A stretch of 64,000 nucleotides of DNA from Nocardia carnea NBRC 14403 (GTDB lineage Bacteria; Actinomycetota; Actinomycetes; Mycobacteriales; Mycobacteriaceae): positions 62,001 to 126,000 of the forward strand of contig NZ_BAFV01000040.1 of assembly GCF_000308515.1 (NCBI RefSeq), given 5' to 3'. Under the pieces are notes generated by a model. That model was given only the letters and a program-made list of their open reading frames with translations, made no database searches and was not told the origin of the DNA. The translations under genes and the position numbers were made by a program. This document shows positions 34,617 through 43,683 of the stretch, in pieces; position 1 is the first letter of the stretch; each line of letters opens with the position of its first letter.

Positions 34617-34952
34617 ATGGCGCAGAACATGTTGCCGCCGGCGTTCGCCGAGTTCGAGCGGTTCGCACCGATCTGGTGCCTGGCCACCGAAACCGAGCGC
34701 TGGGAACGCCGGATGAACAGCTCGATGGACGAACTGAACGAGTTCTACGCGGCGTTCTTCCCTCGGCTGGAGGAAGCGATCGCCTACTGCGACAAATTCC
34801 CCCTCGACGATCTGCCCGACGAGGTGCTGCATCTGCTGCAGCTCATTTATTCGCTGGCGCTGGTGGCCATGGCGGTCGAAATTTTCCTGCGGCCCCGGCC
34901 GGTCGACAGCGCCGACGCGGAGCTGGCACGGATCGCGGAGCCGTGGCCGTGA
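34617..34952 (+). CDS. Small helical Rieske-associated protein of unknown function (copy 1)
   Basis: 111 residues, no recognised family. It begins six bases after the Rieske stop and shares with the copy at 37183 the pattern WCLATExER--RM-SSM--- then PL/GLDDLPDE and LLQLIYS. It is acidic and mostly helical by composition, with no membrane span long enough to be certain and one hydrophobic stretch (LLQLIYSLALVAMAVEIFL). Always next to a Rieske alpha subunit here, so a structural or beta-like subunit, chaperone or electron-transfer adaptor is possible. It lacks the NTF2-like sequence of known beta subunits. Confidence 0.8.
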   Translation: MAQNMLPPAFAEFERFAPIWCLATETERWERRMNSSMDELNEFYAAFFPRLEEAIAYCDKFPLDDLPDEVLHLLQLIYSLALVAMAVEIFLRPRPVDSADAELARIAEPWP

Positions 34953-35004
34953 ACCGGCAGACGAATCGGTCACCCGAACCGACGCCCGAACGAGCGGAAC
35001 ACTC

Positions 35005-35847
35005 ATGACCACTGTCACTGTCGAGAAACTGAACCACGAGATCGGCGCCGAAATCGTCGGCCTCGACGCGGATCGGATGGTATCGGACCCTACCGTTTCC
35101 GCGCTGGTGCTCGACGCCCTGGAAGCCAACGGCGTGCTGGTGTTCCGGGGCCTGCATCTGGAACCGGAGGCGCAGGTGGCGTTCTGCCGCACACTCGGTG
35201 AGATCGACACTTCGGCCGGGCATCATCCCGTCAGCGGGATCTACCGGGTGAGCCTGGATACCAGCAAGAACTCCTCCGCGAGCTATCTGCGCGGCACCTT
35301 CGACTGGCATATCGATGGCTGCACCCCCAAGGACGATGCCTACCCGCAGATGGCCACCGTCCTGTCGGCGAAAGCCGTGGCCGTGAGCGGCGGGGAAACC
35401 GAATTCGCCAGCACCTACCGGGCCTACGACCGGCTCTCCGACGAGGAGAAGACGCAGCTGCGCACGTTACGGGTCCTGCATTCGCTGGAGGCATCCCAGC
35501 GCCCTGTCACCGCCGACCCCACACCCGAGCAGCTGAAGTACTGGCGGCGCTGGCCGACCCGGGATCATCCGCTGGTCTGGACCCACAAGTCCGGGCGCCG
35601 TTCCCTCGTCCTCGGCACCTCCACCGATCATGTGATCGGCATGGACCGCGCCCGGGGCCGCGCCCTGCTCGACGACCTCCTCGCCCGCTGTACCGCGCCC
35701 GAACGGGTGTACCGCCACGAATGGTCGGTGGGCGACACCGTGATCTGGGACAACCGCGGTGTCATCCATCGCGCCGCCCCCTATCCCGAGAACTCCCCCC
35801 GGGAGATGCTGCGCACCACCGTCCTCGGTGACGAGCCGATCCAGTAG
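35005..35847 (+). CDS. TauD/TfdA-family Fe(II)/2-oxoglutarate dioxygenase
   Basis: 280 residues with the jelly-roll taurine-dioxygenase fold. The HxD iron ligands are in TFDWHIDG near residue 101 and the distal histidine in GVIHRAAPYPEN near 255, followed by the 2-oxoglutarate-binding arginine in SPREMLRTT. It hydroxylates an aliphatic or aryloxy carbon and decarboxylates 2-oxoglutarate. Located between the two Rieske modules in the same operon, which is an unusual combination. Confidence 0.93.
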   Translation: MTTVTVEKLNHEIGAEIVGLDADRMVSDPTVSALVLDALEANGVLVFRGLHLEPEAQVAFCRTLGEIDTSAGHHPVSGIYRVSLDTSKNSSASYLRGTFDWHIDGCTPKDDAYPQMATVLSAKAVAVSGGETEFASTYRAYDRLSDEEKTQLRTLRVLHSLEASQRPVTADPTPEQLKYWRRWPTRDHPLVWTHKSGRRSLVLGTSTDHVIGMDRARGRALLDDLLARCTAPERVYRHEWSVGDTVIWDNRGVIHRAAPYPENSPREMLRTTVLGDEPIQ

Positions 35848-35911
35848 CCACTCCCGCCGGCGACCGGCCCGTCGTCGCCGCCCGATCCGAATCACCGCAA
35901 GGAGCACCACC

Positions 35912-37186
35912 ATGGCGCGCTGGCCCAAACCCGCCGAAGGCAGCTGGACACAGCATTATCCCGAACTCGGCACCGCGCCGATGTCGTACGAGGACTCGAT
36001 TTCGCCGGAAGTCTACGAACTCGAACGCGAGGCGATTTTCAAGAAGGCGTGGCTGAACATCGGCCGGGTGGAGCAACTTCCGCGCGTCGGCAGTTATTTC
36101 ACCAAGGAGATCCACGCCGCCTGGACATCGGTGATCGTGGTGCGCGACAAGCAGAAAGAGGTGCGCGCATTCTTCAATATCTGCCGGCATCGCGGAAACA
36201 AACTGGTATGGAACGAGCTGCCGCGCGAAGAGGTCTCGGGAACCTGCCGGCAGTTCACCTGTAAGTACCACGGCTGGCGTTACGGGTTGGACGGCGAACT
36301 GACCTTCGTCCAGCAGGAGGGCGAATTCTTCGACCTCGACAAGAAGGATTACGGTCTCGCCCCGGTGCATTGCGAGGTGTGGGCGGGGTTCATCTTCGTG
36401 AATCTGGCGCCGGAACCGGAACAGTCGCTGCGGGAATTCCTCGGCCCGATGATCACCGATCTCGACGGCTACCCCTTCGACCAGCTCACCGAACGGTATT
36501 CCTACCGTTCCGAAGTGGGGGCGAACTGGAAGCTCTATATGGACGCGTTCGCGGAGTTCTACCACGCCGCGGTTCTGCACGGGAATCAGTCGCCGGACAA
36601 CTTTTCCGCGGCCGCGCAGGCCGCCGGTTTCGAGGCACCGCACTATCAGCTGCAGGGCCCGCACCGTATGGTCAGCACGTCCGGTGTGGTGACCTGGGAA
36701 CTCGACCCCTCCATGCGTAAACCCATGGAGGACATCACCCGCGGCGGGCTGTTCGGCCCCTGGGATGTTCCGGATCTCGGCGAACTGCCACCCGGGGTCA
36801 ATCCGGCGAAATGCGATCCGTGGGGCCTGGATTCCTTCCAGTTGTTCCCCAATTTCGTGATCCTGATCTGGTCGAGCGGCTGGTATCTCACCTACCACTA
36901 TTGGCCGACCTCCTACAACACCCATATCTTCGAGGGCAATCTGTATTTCGCGCCGGCCCGCACACCGCGCGATCGGGTCGCGCACGAGATGACAGCCGTA
37001 ACGTTCAAGGAATACGGCCTGCAGGATGCCAGCACCCTCGAGGCGACGCAGATGATGCTGGAATCCCGCGCGGTGACCCGTTTCCCGCTGAACGATCAGG
37101 AGATTCTGCTCCGCCACCTGCACAAGACCGCGGCCGAATGGGTCGACGACCACCGTAACCAGCAGACAGGAGCGGCCCAGCGATGA
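35912..37186 (+). CDS. Rieske aromatic-ring-hydroxylating-type oxygenase alpha subunit (copy 2)
   Basis: 424 residues. CRHRGNKL and CKYHGWRYG bind the [2Fe-2S] cluster; NWKLYMDAFAEFYHAAVLH binds the mononuclear iron. The first ~190 residues match the copy at 33343 almost throughout, including the N-terminal MARWPKP. From about 220 to 330 they diverge, with an insertion of NQSPDNFSAAAQAAGFEAP near residue 222. The ATG at 35912 has AAGGAG 8-9 bases upstream. Its stop overlaps the start of its own small helical partner. Confidence 0.93.
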   Translation: MARWPKPAEGSWTQHYPELGTAPMSYEDSISPEVYELEREAIFKKAWLNIGRVEQLPRVGSYFTKEIHAAWTSVIVVRDKQKEVRAFFNICRHRGNKLVWNELPREEVSGTCRQFTCKYHGWRYGLDGELTFVQQEGEFFDLDKKDYGLAPVHCEVWAGFIFVNLAPEPEQSLREFLGPMITDLDGYPFDQLTERYSYRSEVGANWKLYMDAFAEFYHAAVLHGNQSPDNFSAAAQAAGFEAPHYQLQGPHRMVSTSGVVTWELDPSMRKPMEDITRGGLFGPWDVPDLGELPPGVNPAKCDPWGLDSFQLFPNFVILIWSSGWYLTYHYWPTSYNTHIFEGNLYFAPARTPRDRVAHEMTAVTFKEYGLQDASTLEATQMMLESRAVTRFPLNDQEILLRHLHKTAAEWVDDHRNQQTGAAQR

Positions 37187-37509
37187 GCGCACTGCCCGCC
37201 GAATTCGCCGATCTCGAACCGTTTTCCGAATGGTGCCTGGCCACCGAAGGGGAACGGTATGCCAAACGCATGGCCTCCTCGATGGAGGATATGCAGCGCT
37301 TCTACGACGCGATCACCCCGCGTGCCGAGGCCGCACTGACCTACCTCGACGAGGTCGGCCTCGACGATATGCCCGACGACGCCGTGAATCTGCTGCAACT
37401 GCTGTATTCCATGATCATGGTCTCCTTCCCGGTGGAAGTGTGGAACCAGCCGTGGATACCCGACGCCAGTCACGCGTCGATGGACTGCGTGATCGAGCCC
37501 GCACCATGA
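37183..37509 (+). CDS. Small helical Rieske-associated protein of unknown function (copy 2)
   Basis: 108 residues, clearly homologous to the copy at 34617: WCLATEGERYAKRMASSMED, LDDMPDDAVNLLQLLYSMIM. ATG at 37183 overlaps the Rieske stop and its own stop overlaps the start of the amidohydrolase, so it is translated in a tightly coupled string. The C-terminal tails of the two copies differ. Confidence 0.82.
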   Translation: MSALPAEFADLEPFSEWCLATEGERYAKRMASSMEDMQRFYDAITPRAEAALTYLDEVGLDDMPDDAVNLLQLLYSMIMVSFPVEVWNQPWIPDASHASMDCVIEPAP

Positions 37510-38768
37510 GCGGCGCGGCGACCGTGCTGCGGGCGGCCCGCCGGCTCGATATCGACGCCGGGGTCCTCCGCTCCCCCGCGGTGATCGTGGTGCGGGACGG
37601 GTTGATCGAGGCAATCGACCCGCCCGCCGTCCCGGATGGCGCCACCGAACTCGACCTCGGCGACGTCACCCTGTTACCGGGCCTGATGGATATGGAGATC
37701 AACCTGCTCATCGGGGGACCCGACAACCCCACCGGGCTGCCGAACCCCATGCACGGGGTCCAGGACGATCCCGTGTACCGGACGCTGCGCGGCACCGTCA
37801 ATGCGCGAACCACTTTGATGGCCGGGTTCACCACGGTGCGCAATCTCGGCCTGATGGTGAAAACCGGCGGGTACCTGCTGGATGTCGATCTCGGCCGGGC
37901 GATCGAACAGGGCTGGTTCCCCGGCCCGCGGATCGTTTCCGCCGGGCATGCGATCACCCCGACCGGCGGGCATCTCGACCCCACCATGTTCCAGAAACTC
38001 GCCCCGCACATCATGCCGATGTCGGTGCAGGAGGGGATGGCCGACGGTGTGTCCGCGGTGCGCGCGGCGACCCGGTACCAGATCAAATACGGTGCGGGCG
38101 TTATCAAGATCTCCGCGTCGGGCGGGGTGATGTCGCACAGCACCGCCCCGGGCACCCAGCAGTATTCGGACGAAGAACTCGCCGCCATCGTCGACGAAGC
38201 CCATCGCGCCGGGATCAAGGTCGCCGCCCACGCCCACGGCGACGCGGGGATCCGCGCCTGTATCCGGGCGGGCGTGGACTGTATCGAACACGGGTCGCTG
38301 GCCTCCGACGACACCGTGCAGATGATGGTGGACCACGGCACCTTCCTGGTGCCGACCAGCTATCTGTCCGAAGGACTCGATACGTCCAAAGCCCCACCGG
38401 CGCTGCAGCGCAAGGCAGCCCAGGTCTTTCCCAAAGCCCGGCACATGCTCGGCAGAGCCATCGAGGCCGGCGTGAAGATCGCCTGCGGCACCGATGCGCC
38501 CGCAGTGCCGCACGGGCAGAACGCCAAGGAACTGTGGGCGCTGGTCGACCGCGGTATGACCCCCGTGCAGGCGATTCGCGCGGCCACCGTGACCAGCGCC
38601 GAACTGGTCGATGCCGACGACCGCGGCCGGCTCGCCCCCGGCCTGCTCGCCGATATCATCGCCGTTCCCGGCGACCCCACCCGCGATATCACCGCCCTGG
38701 AGCAGGTGCGGTTCGTCATGAAAGACGGCGTCGTCCACAAGAACGAACCGGTCACCGCACCGAACTGA
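37506..38768 (+). CDS. Amidohydrolase-superfamily protein lacking the HxH motif
   Basis: 420 residues, composite-domain metal-dependent hydrolase of the imidazolonepropionase/Xaa-Pro-dipeptidase-like group. Present: the lysine in IKISASGG, histidine in VAAHAHGD, histidine in CIEHGSLA and aspartate in ACGTDAPAVPHG. Absent: the N-terminal HxH, which reads GLMDMEINLL with glutamate and asparagine in the two histidine positions. It may therefore bind only one metal or none at the alpha site. Start at 37506 overlaps the preceding gene. It could hydrolyse an amide, ester or ring of the pathway intermediate. Confidence 0.88.
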   Translation: MSGAATVLRAARRLDIDAGVLRSPAVIVVRDGLIEAIDPPAVPDGATELDLGDVTLLPGLMDMEINLLIGGPDNPTGLPNPMHGVQDDPVYRTLRGTVNARTTLMAGFTTVRNLGLMVKTGGYLLDVDLGRAIEQGWFPGPRIVSAGHAITPTGGHLDPTMFQKLAPHIMPMSVQEGMADGVSAVRAATRYQIKYGAGVIKISASGGVMSHSTAPGTQQYSDEELAAIVDEAHRAGIKVAAHAHGDAGIRACIRAGVDCIEHGSLASDDTVQMMVDHGTFLVPTSYLSEGLDTSKAPPALQRKAAQVFPKARHMLGRAIEAGVKIACGTDAPAVPHGQNAKELWALVDRGMTPVQAIRAATVTSAELVDADDRGRLAPGLLADIIAVPGDPTRDITALEQVRFVMKDGVVHKNEPVTAPN

Positions 38769-38794
38769 ACCCGTTTGCGTAAGGAGAAACACCC

Positions 38795-39115
38795 GTGCCA
38801 AAAGGAATTCTCTACGTCGAATCCCGCCCCAGCTCACCGGAAGAACTCGACGAGTACCACCGCTGGTACGCAGGAACCCATATCGGCGAAATGCTCGAGA
38901 TCGACGGGATAGTCTCCGCTCGCCGGCTGGAACCCCTGGTCGGCGACGGAAGTTTCATCGCGCTCTACGAGATCGAAGCCGACGACCTCGAAGCCGTGCA
39001 GGCGAGTATGGGTGCCCGGGCGCGATCCGGGGAGATGTCGAAACCGGTAGCGGTCCAGTCCGACCCACCACCCACCGTCCGCCTGCTTCGCGAACTCAGC
39101 GTGCACACAGCCTGA
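38795..39115 (+). CDS. Small alpha/beta-barrel (EthD/DUF4286-like) protein
   Basis: 106 residues. GILYVESRPSSPEELDEYHR followed by WYAGTHIGEMLEIDGIVSA matches small dimeric alpha-beta-barrel proteins of the DUF4286/EthD type. Such proteins commonly accompany degradation operons as lyases, isomerases or scaffolds; no catalytic residue is assigned. GTG at 38795 with AAGGAG eight bases upstream. It sits between the amidohydrolase and aldehyde dehydrogenase genes. Confidence 0.8.
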   Translation: MPKGILYVESRPSSPEELDEYHRWYAGTHIGEMLEIDGIVSARRLEPLVGDGSFIALYEIEADDLEAVQASMGARARSGEMSKPVAVQSDPPPTVRLLRELSVHTA

Positions 39116-39128
39116 CAGGAACCCCCGC

Positions 39129-40577
39129 ATGCGCCGGTACGAGAGTCTCTTCATCGGGGGCGAATGGGTGCCACCCGGATCCGACCTCGCCTTCGAGGTG
39201 ATCTCCCCGCACACCGAAGACCCCATCGCACGAATCGCCGCCCCCGCGCCCGCCGATATCGATCGCGCCGTCGCGGCCGCGCGCCAGGCCTTCGACACCG
39301 GGCCCTGGCCGCGCCTCGATCCCGCCGAGCGCATCCGGATCGTCCGCGACCTCGCCGGCCGCTACGAGGAACGCGTCGAGGAGATCGCCCAGCTCGTCAC
39401 CGCGGAAATGGGTGCGCCGATCACCTTCTCCCGCTCGGCGCATGCCCGGCTCCCCGGTGTGATGATGCGGGCGCTGGCCGATCTCGCCGCCGGCTTCCCG
39501 TGGCAGGAGTCGCGCCCCGGCTACTACGGCAGCGATATCCAGGTCCGGCACGAACCGGTCGGTGTGGTCGGAGCCGTCGCCCCCTGGAATATGCCGATGC
39601 TGATGGTCGTCGCCAAACTGGTTCCCGCGCTGCTCGCGGGCTGCACCGTGGTGCTCAAACCCTCACCGGAGACACCGCTGGACGCCTACCTGATGGCGGA
39701 ACTCGTCGCGGACAGCGAAATTCCGCCCGGAGTCGTATCCATCCTCCCGGGTGATCGCGATACCGGCCGGTACCTGGTGGTGCAACCCGATATCGACAAA
39801 GTGTCCTTCACCGGCTCCACCGCGGCGGGCCGCGAGGTCGCCGCGGCATGCGGCGCCGCGCTGAAACGGGTGAGCCTGGAACTCGGCGGTAAATCGGCCG
39901 CGGTAGTCCTCGACGACGCCGACCCGGCGGAAGTCGCCGCCGGAATCCAGGTCGCCGCATTGATGAACGGTGGCCAGGCCTGTGTCGCCCAGACCCGGAT
40001 CCTGGTACCGCACCACCGCCGCACCGAATACATCGACGCCGTGGCCGCCATGGTGAACGGGCTCACGGTCGGCGACCCGGCCGACGACTCCACCCGCATC
40101 GGCCCCGTGGTCACCGCCCGCCAGCGGCAACGTATCCGCGACTACATCCAGCTGGGCACCGGCGAAGGCGCCCGCCTCATCACCGGCGGCCATCGGCCCC
40201 CCACCGGCCTCGACCGCGGCTGGTACGTACAACCGACCCTGTTCACCGACGTGGAATCCACCATGCGGATCGCCCGGGAAGAAATCTTCGGCCCGGTACT
40301 CACCGTGCTCACCTATCGCGACCTCGACCACGCCGTACAACTCGCCGACGACACCGAATACGGACTCTCGGGCTCGGTATGGACCCCGGATATCGACCGC
40401 GGCCTGGCCGTCGCCCACCGGATCCGCAGCGGGACCCTCGGAATCAACCAGGCCTACAGCATGGACCCGCACGCGCCGTTCGGTGGGGTCAAGGCCAGCG
40501 GGATAGGGCGGGAGTTCGGGCGTGAGGGGCTGGCGGGGTTCCTCGACACGAAATCGATCTCCGTCGCAGGAGCTTGA
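39129..40577 (+). CDS. Aldehyde dehydrogenase
   Basis: 482 residues of the NAD(P)-dependent ALDH family. GAVAPWNMPMLMVVAKLVPA, catalytic glutamate in SLELGGKSAA near residue 251, catalytic cysteine in NGGQACVAQTR near 285, and the EIFGPVLTVL segment are all in order. It would oxidise an aldehyde made by the upstream oxygenases to the acid. Last gene of the operon, starting 13 bases after the preceding stop and followed by a hairpin. Confidence 0.95.
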   Translation: MRRYESLFIGGEWVPPGSDLAFEVISPHTEDPIARIAAPAPADIDRAVAAARQAFDTGPWPRLDPAERIRIVRDLAGRYEERVEEIAQLVTAEMGAPITFSRSAHARLPGVMMRALADLAAGFPWQESRPGYYGSDIQVRHEPVGVVGAVAPWNMPMLMVVAKLVPALLAGCTVVLKPSPETPLDAYLMAELVADSEIPPGVVSILPGDRDTGRYLVVQPDIDKVSFTGSTAAGREVAAACGAALKRVSLELGGKSAAVVLDDADPAEVAAGIQVAALMNGGQACVAQTRILVPHHRRTEYIDAVAAMVNGLTVGDPADDSTRIGPVVTARQRQRIRDYIQLGTGEGARLITGGHRPPTGLDRGWYVQPTLFTDVESTMRIAREEIFGPVLTVLTYRDLDHAVQLADDTEYGLSGSVWTPDIDRGLAVAHRIRSGTLGINQAYSMDPHAPFGGVKASGIGREFGREGLAGFLDTKSISVAGA

Positions 40578-40589
40578 CCGACGCTCACC

Positions 40590-40613
40590 GTGGCGGACAG
40601 CACCCTCCGCCAC
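40590..40613 (+). terminator. Hairpin terminator of the Rieske operon
   Basis: GTGGCGGA and TCCGCCAC pair around an eight-base loop, followed by a pyrimidine-rich TCTTTCC, 12 bases after the aldehyde dehydrogenase stop. Confidence 0.65.
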
Positions 40614-40959
40614 TCTTTCCGAGTATTCGTCAGGGAGCTCCCGGGCGGACTGCGATCCTCCATCCGAGCGGTAGCGGTATCGCTGCGACCATTCCGGAAC
40701 GTAGCGATCAACAGGCCAACCGACGCCCACAGAGGACCGCCGATGGCAGACCGCCCGTGTTAGATCCGGTGGTCTACGGGCGCCGCAACGTGGTCGGGCA
40801 CTGTTTCCGATCATCGACGCGCAGCCCGGGCACGGAAACCCACAAATAGTACCGACCGTTACGTCGACTAATATTTCTGGCGAATCCGCAGACAGCGAAC
40901 CACCTCGGCGCATCCGGGTACGACCTGGTCAGCAGGTTATCCATGAAACACCAGCTCAT
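40614..40959. other. Intergenic stretch, no gene seen
   Basis: About 350 bases between the terminator and the conserved leader element. Frames are short and without ribosome-binding sites, and composition is more AT-rich than flanking genes. I see no transposase remnant. Confidence 0.5.
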
Positions 40960-41051
40960 CGGCCTAGACCAGTGGCGCTGACCGTGTCCACTGAGCCCGA
41001 AGACAGGTTGTGAGACAATACTTTTCGTGCTTCGGACGATCTATGGCAACT
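40960..41051 (+). repeat. Conserved leader element, copy A
   Basis: Contains CGGCCTAGACCAGT (40960-40973) and, 33 bases after it, a 45-base block (41007-41051) that is 37/45 identical to copy B at 43732. The block starts with the short palindrome TTGT-gag-ACAA and includes ACAATACTTTTCGTG. It lies about 440 bases upstream of the first acyl-CoA-oxidase-like gene. Either a promoter/operator region or a duplicated leader with a short conserved reading frame (M-x-QYFSC). Confidence 0.7.
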
Positions 41052-41487
41052 ATTTGGCAATCGCAATTGCAATTCGAAGCGACCGCAGGATCAACTCGGA
41101 GGAACGGTCACACCACCGCCCCGCCGACCCTGACCGACTGCCCATCCCACCATCCGCCCCCGGCTGGAGTGGCTGCGTCCGTCGGAACTCCCCTCTGCCT
41201 TACCGTGATTGCGCGGCCGGCCGGATTTCGCATGTGCCCGTGGCGGGTCGCGGCGCCCGACTCCCTTCGGCCGGTTCGCAGCTCGAATCCCCACGATAAA
41301 AGGTGCGTGGTGAATTGATCTCTTGACAGGTGATCCGTCCGGCTCCCGTGCGCTCCGGTTCCGGCGGCGTCCGCGTCACAGCGCGGTTGCCGCCCAGTTC
41401 CTTTGCGTCGAGGTTCGGAGGCGCTGGCCCAGCATGCCCAACGGTGAACGAGTTACCGCTGGGACCGGAAAACAATAGGAGACGGTT
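41052..41487. other. Long leader/intergenic stretch before first acyl-CoA-oxidase-like gene
   Basis: 436 bases without a convincing gene. Near its end is an imperfect inverted repeat (CCCAaCGGT at 41437 and ACCGcTGGG at 41455) just before the AGGAG of the downstream gene. A long 5' untranslated region or leader peptide is possible. Confidence 0.45.
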
Positions 41488-43275
41488 ATGACTACCGACG
41501 CGTACACCGAACAGACTTCGCTGGCCGAGGTCATTCGGCACGGCAGTCCGGAGTTCCATCAGCAGCTGCAGAAGATCCTGATCAACCCGGACTACGCCGT
41601 CACGGAACAGCAGAGCCAGGAGCAGCGACGTCTCAACGCCTACGACCAGCTGGCCGACCTGGTGAAGGAGATCGGCACTCGCGCTGTCGCGACCGACCTA
41701 CCCAAACTGTTCGCGGTATTCGACCAATGCGCCGTGCTGGCGACTGACCTCATACCGTTGATCTCCGGTCACTACAACCTGGCCACGGGCAGCTTGGCCA
41801 CACTGACCGACTCCGATTCGGCCGCGCCGTACCTGATGGATCTGGACGACGCCACCGCAGTCGGCGTCATCCTGCTGACCGAGTACGAGTGCGGCTCGAA
41901 TATCCAATTCATGCGGACCACCGCGACATGGGACGGCGACGGGTTCGTGCTCGACACCCCGGATCCGAAAGCGCGAAAATTCATGCCCAGCGTCGGGATT
42001 CCGGTTTCCCGGGTGTGCATCGTCGGCGCGCGGCTCATCGACTCGGCGGGTGTCGACCAGGGGGTCCACTTGTTCACCGCGCGCCTGCGCGACGCCGACG
42101 GCGCCTCCGCTCCCGGAGTGTCGATTACCCAGCTCGGCCATCAGCCCCTGGTGATCATGGACAACTCGGTGATCAGCTTCGACAACCTCCGGGTCGAACG
42201 CGACGCCTGGCTGAGCAACGACCTCGCCACAATCGACGACAACGGCGTACTCACCTGGCGCGACGAGGCGAGCCGCAAACGCGCCTTCGCTTCGGCGAGT
42301 AGCCAGCTCACCGTCGGGCGCCTGGCGCTCTCCTCCTGCCTGAACGCCGAAGCCCGCGCATCGCTCTATATCGCCCTGAACTACGCGAGCAAGCGGGTGG
42401 TACCGATGACGCAGGACGACCGGCCGCTCATGCTCGATATCCCCCACGTGCGTGACACGCTGCTCACCGACCTGGCCGGTACCGTCGCCCGCACCCTCTA
42501 TGGCAACGCGGTCAAAACCTCTCTCGAGGGTGCAGATCTGACCGCTCGCGAGCCCGTCGTGGCGGTGATGCTGGCCAAAGATTTCATCCAGCGGCACGCA
42601 CTGCAGACGGTTACCGACTGCCGCGTGAAGATGGCCGCCCAGGGCATGTTCAGTGCCAACCGGGTCGCCGGCTACCTCGGAGTCTGTCACGCCGCGATGA
42701 CAGGCGAGGGCGACGTCTCCGTCATGGGTTCGGTCGCCGGTAGGGTACTGGCCAAACAGCTGGCGGGCACACCGCCGCCCGCACCGGTCCTCCACGATCC
42801 CGCGGACCCTGCCGACCGCGCCCGCCTGCTCAGGGCCCGGACACTGACGATTGCCGAGGAAGCACAGCCGCACCTGGCTAATCCCGCGCTGGAAGCTCGA
42901 CTCGAGATCATTCCGGACGCCCTTGAACTCGCCGAGGCCTACTCCGCCGAACAAGCCCTGCAGGCCCTCGAAGAGCACGCAAGCAGCCATCCCGAGATCG
43001 CCGCCGTACGGGACGTTTTCGCATTGGACCAAATCCACCGGTACTCGTCGTGGTACCTCACCCACGGCCTGCTCGACCTGGAGGCGGTGAAAGCGGTCAA
43101 ACAGCAGCTACGCAACGGCCTGCTCTACGAGGCCATCGACGAACTCGCCGGCCATCTGCCTGCACTACTGGCCGCTTTCGAATTCGACGATGACGTCCTC
43201 GGCGCACCGGTGCTGGCCGACGATCTGGCCGCCGCGTGGGATACCCGCTGCCGCAACGATCGGCCAGGTCGCTGA
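41488..43275 (+). CDS. Acyl-CoA oxidase/dehydrogenase-like protein (copy 1)
   Basis: 595 residues, longer than standard acyl-CoA dehydrogenases and close to acyl-CoA oxidases. The substrate/FAD region ILLTEYECGSNIQFMRTTAT near residue 133 and VLDTPDPKARKFMPS are in the middle domain. The C-terminal domain contains GVCHAAMTGEGDVSVMGSVA near 392-411, where EGD corresponds to the catalytic-glutamate region of acyl-CoA oxidases. AATAGGAG precedes the ATG at 41488. Homologous to the gene at 44302 but well diverged. Its substrate is unknown; genuine oxidase activity is not proven by sequence. Confidence 0.85.
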   Translation: MTTDAYTEQTSLAEVIRHGSPEFHQQLQKILINPDYAVTEQQSQEQRRLNAYDQLADLVKEIGTRAVATDLPKLFAVFDQCAVLATDLIPLISGHYNLATGSLATLTDSDSAAPYLMDLDDATAVGVILLTEYECGSNIQFMRTTATWDGDGFVLDTPDPKARKFMPSVGIPVSRVCIVGARLIDSAGVDQGVHLFTARLRDADGASAPGVSITQLGHQPLVIMDNSVISFDNLRVERDAWLSNDLATIDDNGVLTWRDEASRKRAFASASSQLTVGRLALSSCLNAEARASLYIALNYASKRVVPMTQDDRPLMLDIPHVRDTLLTDLAGTVARTLYGNAVKTSLEGADLTAREPVVAVMLAKDFIQRHALQTVTDCRVKMAAQGMFSANRVAGYLGVCHAAMTGEGDVSVMGSVAGRVLAKQLAGTPPPAPVLHDPADPADRARLLRARTLTIAEEAQPHLANPALEARLEIIPDALELAEAYSAEQALQALEEHASSHPEIAAVRDVFALDQIHRYSSWYLTHGLLDLEAVKAVKQQLRNGLLYEAIDELAGHLPALLAAFEFDDDVLGAPVLADDLAAAWDTRCRNDRPGR

Positions 43276-43419
43276 CCCTCGGCAGAGCAGAGCCGACGAG
43301 CCCGCGCGTCAAGATCAGGCGATCGCCCAGGGGGATATGGTCGGCACTACGCAATTGACGCACAGAGTCCGCGACCCGGGGCGCACGCCGGTAAAGGGTT
43401 GAAAGTCTAACTGTGCGGC

Positions 43420-43451
43420 TCCTATCGGCCCCTCTACAGGGGCCGATAGGA
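43420..43451 (+). terminator. Hairpin terminator after first acyl-CoA-oxidase-like gene
   Basis: TCCTATCGGCCCCT and AGGGGCCGATAGGA form a perfect 14-base-pair stem with loop CTAC, 144 bases after the stop. No U-run. Confidence 0.75.
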
Positions 43452-43683
43452 AGTGGCCGAGGATAGGTCGAACGGTCCCCTAGCGGATTCGTGATCGCTG
43501 TCGATGCGGCCATCGTGCTCCTGTTCACCGCGGGGTTAGAGCGCAGCTGCGTGGCAGGCAGGCCTACCGGTGAGATGCCGACCGGCCGAACTCCTGATGC
43601 CAGCGAACCGTGGACAATTCGCTCGATATCGACATCTTCCTGGCGAGGCACCATAGGGCCGACTCACCGAACCGACCGGTTAA

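Noticed and set aside
43097..43654. Leftward 185-codon frame after the first acyl-CoA-oxidase-like gene
   Set aside because: Its C-terminal half is the antisense of the oxidase gene and very arginine-rich, and it crosses the hairpin terminator.
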